The position numbers and the translations under genes are program-made. From the NCBI GenBank assembly GCA_021851885.1, contig JAJZBS010000011.1, positions 1 to 47,723 of the forward strand: a stretch of DNA of 47,723 nucleotides, given 5' to 3'. Within the stretch, counting starts at the first letter, position 1. Every line of letters starts with the position of its first letter. This stretch comes from Actinomycetes bacterium. GTDB taxonomy: Bacteria; Actinomycetota; Acidimicrobiia; Acidimicrobiales; JAMCQF01. The notes under the pieces were generated by a model, which did not search any database, was not told where the DNA came from, and saw only the letters and a list, made by a program, of their open reading frames with translations. Shown piece by piece: positions 30,973 to 38,183 of the stretch.

Positions 30973-31703
30973 GCGGATCAGCCAAGCACCGTCGCTCGCC
31001 CGCGGCGACGGCCGCCAACCTGGGCGAGCACCTACTCGCCGGCCTCGACCATCTCGGACAACCGGTCGTACGCCGTTCCATCTCGCGCTTCGCCCGCTCC
31101 GTCGGCATCGTCGGCGCCACTCTCGCTGTCATCTTCGCAGGCCTCGCCGTCACCGTCGCGGCGGTCGCCGGGATCGCGCAGGGTGTCAGCACCGCGTCAG
31201 GCCACCTTGCCGCGTCAACCCGTCCTCTGACCGGCGGCCCTCCCGTGACCGAGTCGATGGAGATCCTCACGGGCAAGATGGACGGGCGTTCCGGTTGGCC
31301 CCGTTACACGAACGCCTCCTGGTCGGTGCACGCAGGCCAGTCGGTCACGATCAAGATCACGAGCTACGACGACGGCACTGCCCCACCCATGGGCTCCCAG
31401 GCCATGTACAACACGGTCGAAGGCACCGTCGGCGGCACGGAGACCGTCGACGGACGCACCATCCGGGGTATGCCGACGGAGGACGTCGCCCATACCTTCA
31501 CGATCGTCGCCCTGCGCCTCAACCTGCCTATTCCGGCAGCTCCTACCGGCGGGAGTGTCACCGTCGTCGCCCGGTTCGTCCCAAAGGTCACCGGCGTATT
31601 CATGTGGCAGTGCTACGCGCCGTGCGGTTCGGGCAAGAACGCGATGGGCGGGGCGATGTCGACCATGGGATGGATGGAGGGAAAGGTCACGGTGTCCGCA
31701 TGA
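30969..31703 (+). CDS. Second membrane-anchored cupredoxin (CxxPC type)
   Basis: Starting at ATG 30969 (overlapping the previous stop) the protein has 244 residues. A basic cytoplasmic N-terminus (~45 aa) precedes one transmembrane helix (~47-72). The cupredoxin domain follows, with His175 in DVAHTFTI, Cys215 and Cys219 in FMWQCYAPCGSG, and Met226/Met236 in NAMGGAMSTMGWMEG. It is a paralogue of the preceding cupredoxin: both end WxC-xx-PC...GxMxG-xVTV, but the loop here is longer and Gly/Met-rich. The domain also has an extra segment rich in Met and Gly at ~140-170. A two-step copper relay with its neighbour is inferred. It overlaps the Fe-S gene (ATGA). Confidence 0.8.
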   Translation: MSGSAKHRRSPAATAANLGEHLLAGLDHLGQPVVRRSISRFARSVGIVGATLAVIFAGLAVTVAAVAGIAQGVSTASGHLAASTRPLTGGPPVTESMEILTGKMDGRSGWPRYTNASWSVHAGQSVTIKITSYDDGTAPPMGSQAMYNTVEGTVGGTETVDGRTIRGMPTEDVAHTFTIVALRLNLPIPAAPTGGSVTVVARFVPKVTGVFMWQCYAPCGSGKNAMGGAMSTMGWMEGKVTVSA

Positions 31704-32617
31704 ACGACGAACCGCAGCCGCCGAACTCGGGCAAGGACGGCCCCCCCGCCGCAACCGAGACCCAGAGCGAGCCCCAGGAGACCTCCGGCCCCGCACGCAT
31801 CGAGCGGCGGAGCTTCCTCGGGCGCGCCGTCGTCGGAGGAGTGGGCGTCACCGCCCTCGGAGCTCTCGCCGAGCGCCTGTTCGCAACTCCCGCACCGGCC
31901 GGAGCCTCCCCGACGAAGGCAGGTTCCTCGGCACCGACCGCGAGCTCGAGCGGCCAGGCCGACCACCAGTGGGCCATGGTCATCGACCTGCGCTACTGCA
32001 ACGGCTGCAAGCTCTGCACGGCTGCGTGCCAGGCCGCTCACTACCTACGCCCTGAGCAGACCTGGATAGACGTCTTCACGATGCGCACGGCCGAGAACAA
32101 GACCTACTCCATGCCACGGCCCTGCATGATGTGCGAGGACCCGCCGTGCGTTCCCGTGTGCCCGGTGAGTGCCAACGTCCGCACGAGCGACGGGCTGACC
32201 CTCGTCGACCAGTCCCGTTGCATCGGCACGCGCATCTGCATGAACGCCTGCCCCTACGAGGCCCGCTACTTCAACTGGTCAGACTCGCGCTCCGTGCCGC
32301 GCCAACCCTTCCCCCAGGAACCGGAGTGGCCCGTCCCCCAGCAAAAGGGCACCGTCGGCAAGTGCATCTTCTGCGCGGCGATGCTCCCTTCCGGACAGGT
32401 GCCCGAATGCGTTGCCGACTGCCCCATGGGCGTCCTCTACCTCGGGGACATCGTGCGCGACGTCGCCGTGAACGGCTTGGGGAACACGGTGACGTTGTCG
32501 ACCTTCCTCAAAGAGAACGACGCTGTCCGCTTCAAAGAGTCCTACGGGACAAGCCCGCGGGTCTGGTACATCCTCGGCCACGGCCAGGACCTCGAATCCG
32601 ATACGTCGGCAAGCTGA
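31700..32617 (+). CDS. Tat-exported Fe-S electron-transfer subunit (PsrB/ActB-like ferredoxin domain)
   Basis: Starting at ATG 31700 the protein has 305 residues. A Tat motif RRSFLG (37-42) and hydrophobic stretch direct it to the outer face. Four cluster motifs follow: C100-C103-C106-C110, C142-C145-C150-C154, C174-(Thr177)-C180-C184, and C222-C225-C237-C241. The third lacks its second cysteine (CIGTRIC), so it probably holds a [3Fe-4S] cluster, as ActB of alternative complex III does. Family members pair with NrfD-type membrane proteins and pass electrons to or from quinone. No molybdopterin subunit is present in the operon. It overlaps the upstream cupredoxin and is 13 bp from the NrfD gene. 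Confidence 0.92.
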   Translation: MNDEPQPPNSGKDGPPAATETQSEPQETSGPARIERRSFLGRAVVGGVGVTALGALAERLFATPAPAGASPTKAGSSAPTASSSGQADHQWAMVIDLRYCNGCKLCTAACQAAHYLRPEQTWIDVFTMRTAENKTYSMPRPCMMCEDPPCVPVCPVSANVRTSDGLTLVDQSRCIGTRICMNACPYEARYFNWSDSRSVPRQPFPQEPEWPVPQQKGTVGKCIFCAAMLPSGQVPECVADCPMGVLYLGDIVRDVAVNGLGNTVTLSTFLKENDAVRFKESYGTSPRVWYILGHGQDLESDTSAS

Positions 32618-32630
32618 GGAGGCTGGGGCC

Positions 32631-34157
32631 ATGGACGACGGAATGGAACGAACCGCAATCGACGGTCGCCATCTGCGCTCGGCCGCCATGCGCCCGATCA
32701 TGGAGACACCGCGCTGGTGGTGGCCGGCGGTCCTCGCGCTGGGTGCCGTCGTCGTGGCCGGCGTGGTCGCCTGGGCTGTCCAGCTCGGAGACGGGTTGGG
32801 CGTCGCGGGATACAACGACAATGCCTTTTGGGCCGTCTACGAGGCGGACCTCGTCGCCTTCATCGGCGTGAGCTACGGCGGGGCCGTCGTCTCGGCCATC
32901 CTGCGCCTGACCAACGCTCAGTGGAGGGCGCCGCTCACCCGGATCGCCGAGGCGACGGCACTCGTCACGCTGCCGATCGGCATGCTCTTCATCATCCCCC
33001 ACCTGGGGAGCCCACAGAAGATCTGGGAGCTTATCTGGCCGCCGTACTGGAACCTCTCCTCCCCCATTCTCTGGGACTTCTTCGCAGTGAGCACCTACCT
33101 GCTCGCGACGATCGTGTTCTTCTACCTCCCGCTCATTCCCGACCTCGCGACGTGCAGGGCGTACCTCGACGACCCGAACAACGCCCGCACCGGCGACTCG
33201 CTCGGGCTCGGGAGCATCGCCGGGCTGCGTGCCCGGATGCGCAACGCGCGGCTGCGGACCGCACGCACCCTCTACCGGATCGGGGCGGGTCGTTGGACAG
33301 CGACGAACACCCAGCGCCGTCTGCTGCACGGGTCGATCGGCCTCGTGGCGATCATGGTCATCCCGATGGCGGTCTCGGTGCACTCGGTCCTGTCGTTCGC
33401 CTTCGCGTCGTCGAGCAGAGCCGGCTATCTCGAGACGATCCTCCCGGTCTACTTCGTGGTGGCCGCCCTCTACTCGGGGGTCGCGCTCGTGGTGCTCACC
33501 GTCGCGGCCGCACGCAAGCTCTACCACCTCGAGCCTTACATTCACCGCCGTCACTTCGTCCGGCTGGGGTTCGTTCTCGTCGCCTTCGGGGCCGCCTACC
33601 TGTACCTCACCTTCACGGAGTACCTCATCGACGGGTACTCGGGGGCGCAGGGCAACGCCGCGTGGGTTCGCCAGATCATCGTCGGCCGGTACTGGGTCCC
33701 ATTCTGGATCTACTTCGTCGCCGCAGGCCTCATCCCGCTTCTCATCGTGGCGGTCAAGCGTTTGCGCACCATGAACGGCGTCGTCGTCGCATCGGGACTT
33801 GTCGTCGTCGCCATGTGGATCAAGCGGCTCGTGATCGTCGTGCCGCCCGCCTCTGAGCCCCTTGTCCGTTCCCCGTTGACGTCGTCGGGCTTCTTGTCGG
33901 GAGACTGGGGCACCTACCACTTCACGTGGGTCCCGATCGCCATCACGCTCGCCGCGACGGCCGCCATCCCGCTCTTGCTCCTTGTCGTCTTCCGCTTCGT
34001 GCCAATCCTTCCGGTCGCCGAGATCGAAGAGATGTCAGAACAGCACGGGAGCACGAACGGGAACGGCGCGCTGGATGCGCTCGAAGTCACCACACCCAAT
34101 GCCCGCCTTGACGAGCGGCAGCCCGTCGGAGCCGGCGACGAGATCGGGAGGTCCTGA
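32631..34157 (+). CDS. NrfD/PsrC-family quinone-interacting membrane protein (ActC-like size)
   Basis: A 508-residue integral membrane protein with about ten hydrophobic segments, starting at ATG 32631 behind GAGGAGG. Typical family regions are FWAVYEADLVAFIGVSYGGA, IPHLGSPQKIWELIWPPYWN, SSPILWDFFAVSTYLL, and IPMAVSVHSVLSFAFAS; the last carries the polar residues of the quinone site region. Its length fits ActC/ActF and QrcD rather than the ~320-residue PsrC. It should exchange electrons between membrane quinone and the Fe-S subunit upstream. The C-terminal ~50 residues are a hydrophilic tail. One-base stop/start overlap (TGATG) with the next gene. Confidence 0.93.
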   Translation: MDDGMERTAIDGRHLRSAAMRPIMETPRWWWPAVLALGAVVVAGVVAWAVQLGDGLGVAGYNDNAFWAVYEADLVAFIGVSYGGAVVSAILRLTNAQWRAPLTRIAEATALVTLPIGMLFIIPHLGSPQKIWELIWPPYWNLSSPILWDFFAVSTYLLATIVFFYLPLIPDLATCRAYLDDPNNARTGDSLGLGSIAGLRARMRNARLRTARTLYRIGAGRWTATNTQRRLLHGSIGLVAIMVIPMAVSVHSVLSFAFASSSRAGYLETILPVYFVVAALYSGVALVVLTVAAARKLYHLEPYIHRRHFVRLGFVLVAFGAAYLYLTFTEYLIDGYSGAQGNAAWVRQIIVGRYWVPFWIYFVAAGLIPLLIVAVKRLRTMNGVVVASGLVVVAMWIKRLVIVVPPASEPLVRSPLTSSGFLSGDWGTYHFTWVPIAITLAATAAIPLLLLVVFRFVPILPVAEIEEMSEQHGSTNGNGALDALEVTTPNARLDERQPVGAGDEIGRS

Positions 34158-34408
34158 TGTTCCACTCTTTGGAGCCGATCGTCGGCGCGGTCCAGGGCGT
34201 GCTGCAGACAGAAGCGTCGCGGCCCGACGGGACCATCGGCCGGTGGGTCGTCGCCGTGCTGCTCATCGCGCTCGTCGCTTTGTGGATCACCCTCATCGCC
34301 GTCGTGGTCCGGCTCCACTCCCGCCTCGCAACTACCGCGACGACGGCAGCCGTTGCCACTGCACAAGGGCTGGACGCAGATGCACCGAAGCGGCCTGGAG
34401 GCGAGTAA
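34157..34408 (+). CDS. Small single-span membrane protein, last gene of the cupredoxin operon
   Basis: An 83-residue protein with one transmembrane helix (GRWVVAVLLIALVALWITLI, ~28-50) and a short polar C-terminus. Its ATG shares one base with the NrfD stop codon, so translation is coupled. There is no recognised family. Like the operon's first gene, it could be a small structural subunit of the NrfD complex. It converges with the radical-SAM gene, with 57 bp between stops and no clear hairpin. Confidence 0.72.
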   Translation: MFHSLEPIVGAVQGVLQTEASRPDGTIGRWVVAVLLIALVALWITLIAVVVRLHSRLATTATTAAVATAQGLDADAPKRPGGE

Positions 34409-34465
34409 AGGCGTCCGCCCGCCACCAGCCCGCTCCGTCCCTTCCCGATTCACAATCCCCTCGAA

Positions 34466-35833
34466 CTAACGGCGGCGTGCCCCCAGGCAGCAGTGCTTGT
34501 ACTTCCGACCACTCCCGCAGGGGCACGCCTCGTTGCGCGATGCGTGTGACCAGCGGGCCCGTTCCTCCCGCTCCCGTGCGGCGAGCTCTCCCATGATCGT
34601 GGCGATTGGGCGCCCGGACCGCACGTGCAAGGCCATCCGCTGGGCGTAGGGATGGACGTGGCCGTAAAAGCGCCGGTAACCGGCGCACAGGTAGTTGAGC
34701 CCGACTTCGGTGCCCCCGTGGGGGATACTGCCACTCGCGACGCCCCGTTCTGCGCGATCCACCGGCGGCGGCACGAGGAACCGGTCCTTCGGGCATCCCC
34801 CGTTGCAGTAGCGAAGCACCGGGCACGCCCGGCAGCCGGGCGCGAGAAGGTCTAGCTTCGCCGCCCCGAAGGATTCCTGCTCGGCGCTGTCCACGAGGCC
34901 CAATAGCCCGGTGGCTGTCAGGTTGCCGAGACGGTGCTCGGCGTCGACGAAATGGTCGCAGGAGTAGACGCTCCCGTCGTGCTCGACAGCAGGTACCCGC
35001 CCGCAGGTCTCCGCCATGACGCACAGGTTGGGTGAGATCCCCCCCGCGACCAGGAGGCACTCGAGGAAGTTCTGGATGCCGATCCGGTCGACGTCGTTGC
35101 GGACCCACTCGTCGAAGATCGTGCAGAGGAACTCTCCCATCGCCTCGGCAGGCACCGACTCAGCGGTCACGGCGCCGTCACCGGTGCGCCGGACGACCGG
35201 CAGGAACTGCAGCCAGCGCACACCGGCGTCGAGGAAGAACCGGTACACGCCGAGCGGAGCGGTGGCCGTCGCGGCGTTGAGCGTGCAGAGCACGTCGGGC
35301 TCGATGCCGTGGGAACGGAGCAGCTCAAGCCCTCGCAGGGCACGCTCGTGGCTCGGGCGCCCGCGGCGATCGGGGCGCCCGGCGTCGTGGAGGGCGGCCG
35401 GGCCGTCGAGGCTGAGACCGACCGAGAACTCGTTGGCGGCGAGAAAACTGCACCAGCGATCGTCGAGCAGGGTGCCGTTCGTCTGCAGGTTGTTGACGGC
35501 GCGCCAGCCTTGAGGCAGGTAGCGCGCCTGGTAGTCAAGAGCCCTGCGGTAGAGCTCCCGGCCGGCCAGGGTTGGTTCCCCTCCATGCCAGACGAAGTGG
35601 ACGGTCGGTCCTGGGCTCGCTGCGATGAACTCCCGCACATACGCCTCGAGGACGGCGTCACTCATGCGATAACGCTCGCCGCGGGCAAACAGCCCCGTCT
35701 TGTCGAGGTAGTAGCAGTACCGGCAGTCGAGGTTGCACAGCGGCCCGACGGGCTTCGCCATGACGACGAGCGGGTCCGCTTCGATTGCCGTCGCCCCCCT
35801 TGAGGCAACGCCCGGCGGGCCTGCTGTGCTCAC
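34466..35833 (-). CDS. Radical-SAM/SPASM enzyme of the anaerobic sulfatase-maturase type, with SEC-C tail
   Basis: A 455-residue enzyme starting at GTG 35833. The radical-SAM cluster motif is CNLDCRYC (C33, C37, C40) in the context MAKPVGPLCNLDCRYCYYLD. HGGEPTLAG, NNLQTNGTLLDDRW and GLSLDGPAALHD are typical of anaerobic sulfatase-maturating enzymes. The SPASM region (SYS-type CDHFVDAEHRLGNL; CRACPVLRYCNGGCPKDRF) binds two auxiliary clusters. A C-terminal SEC-C motif (NEACPCGSGRKYKHCC) probably binds zinc. Known members oxidise a Ser or Cys to formylglycine or make peptide crosslinks. No sulfatase gene is in the window, so the substrate is unknown. It is 16 bp after the ferredoxin-GltD-flavodoxin gene, in the same operon. 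Confidence 0.92.
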   Translation of the reverse strand: MSTAGPPGVASRGATAIEADPLVVMAKPVGPLCNLDCRYCYYLDKTGLFARGERYRMSDAVLEAYVREFIAASPGPTVHFVWHGGEPTLAGRELYRRALDYQARYLPQGWRAVNNLQTNGTLLDDRWCSFLAANEFSVGLSLDGPAALHDAGRPDRRGRPSHERALRGLELLRSHGIEPDVLCTLNAATATAPLGVYRFFLDAGVRWLQFLPVVRRTGDGAVTAESVPAEAMGEFLCTIFDEWVRNDVDRIGIQNFLECLLVAGGISPNLCVMAETCGRVPAVEHDGSVYSCDHFVDAEHRLGNLTATGLLGLVDSAEQESFGAAKLDLLAPGCRACPVLRYCNGGCPKDRFLVPPPVDRAERGVASGSIPHGGTEVGLNYLCAGYRRFYGHVHPYAQRMALHVRSGRPIATIMGELAAREREERARWSHASRNEACPCGSGRKYKHCCLGARRR

Positions 35834-35849
35834 CTCTGTCCGGGGATCT

Positions 35850-38165
35850 CTAGCGCGTCACCGCCCGCGTCCCGCCGGCACCGGCTGCTGCTGCTTGGGC
35901 CCGTTGGGCCTCTACGCCCGCCGGCCAGCACAGGGCGAGAAGCTCGCGGGCGAAGCCGACGGCGTCGCTCGGCGCACCGTTGCGGGAGAATCCGGCGTGC
36001 GCCACGACGTCGGCCCCGGCCTTCTCCAGTGCCGCGGCCATCTCTGCGAGTGCCGCCTTCGGGGATACGGCGTAGGTGCAGAAGACGGCGGCCTTCTTAC
36101 CCCCGAGGTGCGGAAGCGCCGCGAGCCAATCGCGAGCCCGCCGTGCCGGATGGACCCCCGCCACGACGAACCCCTCGACCCACGATCCGACGATGACGAC
36201 ATCTGCGGCTGCGAGCTCACGCGCTCCGACCCTCTTCAGGGGCAGGGCAGTCACCTGGGCTCCGCGGCCCGTCAACGCACCGGCAATGGCACGGGCTGCC
36301 GTCTCGGTGCGACCCCCGTTGCTCTCGTAGCAGACAAGAACTCTGCTCGGGGCAACGGTGGGGCGGCCCGGGCGCCGCGGTTGGGACGCGAGCAACGACC
36401 GGACTGCGGCCCTACCTTGAGCCATCGCCTCGACGACGGTCGAGGGCCCGACGACGGCGTCACCGGCGGCGAACAGGCGATCGCGGAACGGGAGTGCCGC
36501 CGCCTGGATGCCGACCTCCCGACCGAGAGCGAGCGTGCCGACCGGGCGGCTGTGCGCGAACGGCGAGGCAGGGCCGGCAAGGACCCCACTTGCCATCCAG
36601 CTCCGGTCCGGGACCCCGGCAGGTGCGACACGCTTGAGCGGCGTCCCCGGGAGCACTTTGGTGAAGTCCGGGTCGTTTCGGTAGCCCATGGCCATGACGA
36701 CCATGTCGACGGGTACTTCGACAGGCTTTGCGCGCTGAACCTTCGGAAGCGTCGTCGGGCTCTCCTGGATTGTCGTGGCAAGATATGCACGACGGACCGT
36801 CGAGCGGCCGGCGGTCGCCGTACCGGGAGCCGGACCGTCGCCCCCCTCGAGACGGACCAGCGTGTGGAGGAAACGCACCTCCACGCCTTCAGCCTCCGCC
36901 TCGGCCAACTCGTCGGGCCGCACGGGAGCGAAGCGGCGATCCAGCCACTCGACACAGGTCGCCTCGATGCCGAGGCGGCGGGCCGACCGGGCCACGTCCA
37001 TCGCGGTGTTGCCGCCTCCGAGGACGAGGATGCGGTGCGCCCCGGCCGTCGCCGCACGGTCGACCTGGGGGGCTTCGCCCGCGGCCGGTGCCACGAGCGG
37101 GAGCACGCTCGCCAGGGTCGCCTCGCCGTCGAGGACGGCCTTCGATGCGTGCAGGAAGCTCGTCGCGTCAACGACGCCGTTCAGGTCTCCTCCGGGCACC
37201 GGAAGCCGCATCGGCACGCCCGCGCCGACGGTGAGGACGACCGCGTCATGGACGCTAAGAAGTTCGTCAAGGTCGCCGGCGGCCACTTCCTTGCCGCACT
37301 CGAGCGTCACACCGGCCGCGCGCAGCTGATCCCAGGCACGGTCGGCGACGGCTTCGGGCAGGGTGAAGTCCGGGATCCCCCAGCGCAGGAGCCCACCCGG
37401 GTTGTCGTCCTTCTCGAAGACGGTCACCTGTGCGCCGGCCGACGCAAGGTCCCAGGCTGCCGCGATCCCCGCGGGACCTGCCCCGACGACGGCGACCGAC
37501 AGGTCGTCACCTGCCGATGACGTCTTGGCCAGGGGCGGGACCGGGGCCTGCTCGGTGATGAAGCGCTCGATGGCCCCGATCGCAACCGGAGTCCCGCCGG
37601 CGAGTGACCAGCTGCACGCCCCCTCGCACTGGGCTGACTGGTCGCAGACACGCGAGCACACGTCGGGCAGGAGGGTCGTCCGCCGCAGAATCGTGTGGGC
37701 GCGCTCCAGGTCCTTGTCCGCCACCGCCGAGATGAAACCAGGGATGTCGTTGTGCGCCGGGCAGCCCCGGACACATGTCGGATCGGGGCAGCTCAGGCAG
37801 CGGGATGCCTCGGCGAGAGCCTCATCCCAGGTCGAGAAGCCCGAACGCGTCTCGGACACGTCACCTTCGATGCGCGCCGGGTGCTGGGTCGTGACCGCCG
37901 TGCGCGCCGTGACAATGAGAGGCCCACTCACCGTGATCGCCGAGAACGGGCACGTGCGGACGCACTGGCGGCATCCGACGCACTTGGTCTCGTCGGCGAC
38001 GGCAATCCAGAGCTCGCTGTTCATGCTCAGAGCCTCTTCCGGGCAGCGCACGACGCACTCCTGGCACCCCGCGCACCTGTCCGCGAAGATCGAGACATGG
38101 GGGTGTCCGTTGGTCTGGCCTGCTTGCGTCCCCTGTGCGGCACCGGCTGTGTCGAGAACAGTCAT
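35850..38165 (-). CDS. Ferredoxin / GltD-like flavoprotein / flavodoxin triple fusion
   Basis: A 771-residue protein in four parts. Residues ~22-80 hold two [4Fe-4S] ferredoxin motifs (C31-C34-C37-C41; C62-C65-C68-C72). Residues ~105-200 are the GltD-type Cys region (CLSCPDPTCVRGCPAHNDIP; CSRVCDQSAQCEGACSW). Residues ~220-590 form the FAD and NAD(P) two-dinucleotide fold (VAVVGAGPAGIAAAWDLASA; ILVLGGGNTAMDVARSA; RLFAAGDAVVGPS). Residues ~603-750 form a flavodoxin-like domain with the FMN phosphate loop YESNGGRTETAARA. The arrangement would link NAD(P)H, FAD, Fe-S clusters and FMN in one soluble chain. Natural partners are the membrane polyferredoxin upstream and the radical-SAM enzyme downstream, which needs low-potential electrons. 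Confidence 0.9.
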   Translation of the reverse strand: MTVLDTAGAAQGTQAGQTNGHPHVSIFADRCAGCQECVVRCPEEALSMNSELWIAVADETKCVGCRQCVRTCPFSAITVSGPLIVTARTAVTTQHPARIEGDVSETRSGFSTWDEALAEASRCLSCPDPTCVRGCPAHNDIPGFISAVADKDLERAHTILRRTTLLPDVCSRVCDQSAQCEGACSWSLAGGTPVAIGAIERFITEQAPVPPLAKTSSAGDDLSVAVVGAGPAGIAAAWDLASAGAQVTVFEKDDNPGGLLRWGIPDFTLPEAVADRAWDQLRAAGVTLECGKEVAAGDLDELLSVHDAVVLTVGAGVPMRLPVPGGDLNGVVDATSFLHASKAVLDGEATLASVLPLVAPAAGEAPQVDRAATAGAHRILVLGGGNTAMDVARSARRLGIEATCVEWLDRRFAPVRPDELAEAEAEGVEVRFLHTLVRLEGGDGPAPGTATAGRSTVRRAYLATTIQESPTTLPKVQRAKPVEVPVDMVVMAMGYRNDPDFTKVLPGTPLKRVAPAGVPDRSWMASGVLAGPASPFAHSRPVGTLALGREVGIQAAALPFRDRLFAAGDAVVGPSTVVEAMAQGRAAVRSLLASQPRRPGRPTVAPSRVLVCYESNGGRTETAARAIAGALTGRGAQVTALPLKRVGARELAAADVVIVGSWVEGFVVAGVHPARRARDWLAALPHLGGKKAAVFCTYAVSPKAALAEMAAALEKAGADVVAHAGFSRNGAPSDAVGFARELLALCWPAGVEAQRAQAAAAGAGGTRAVTR

Positions 38166-38183
38166 GTGATGTCTCCTCCTCGC

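Noticed and set aside
34409-34465. Terminator between the NrfD operon and the radical-SAM gene
   Set aside because: I looked for a hairpin between these convergent genes and found no stem of useful length.
35733-37520. 595-codon plus-strand ORF opposite the ferredoxin-GltD-flavodoxin gene
   Set aside because: No conserved motifs, and the antisense gene has full Fe-S, FAD and NAD(P) signatures.
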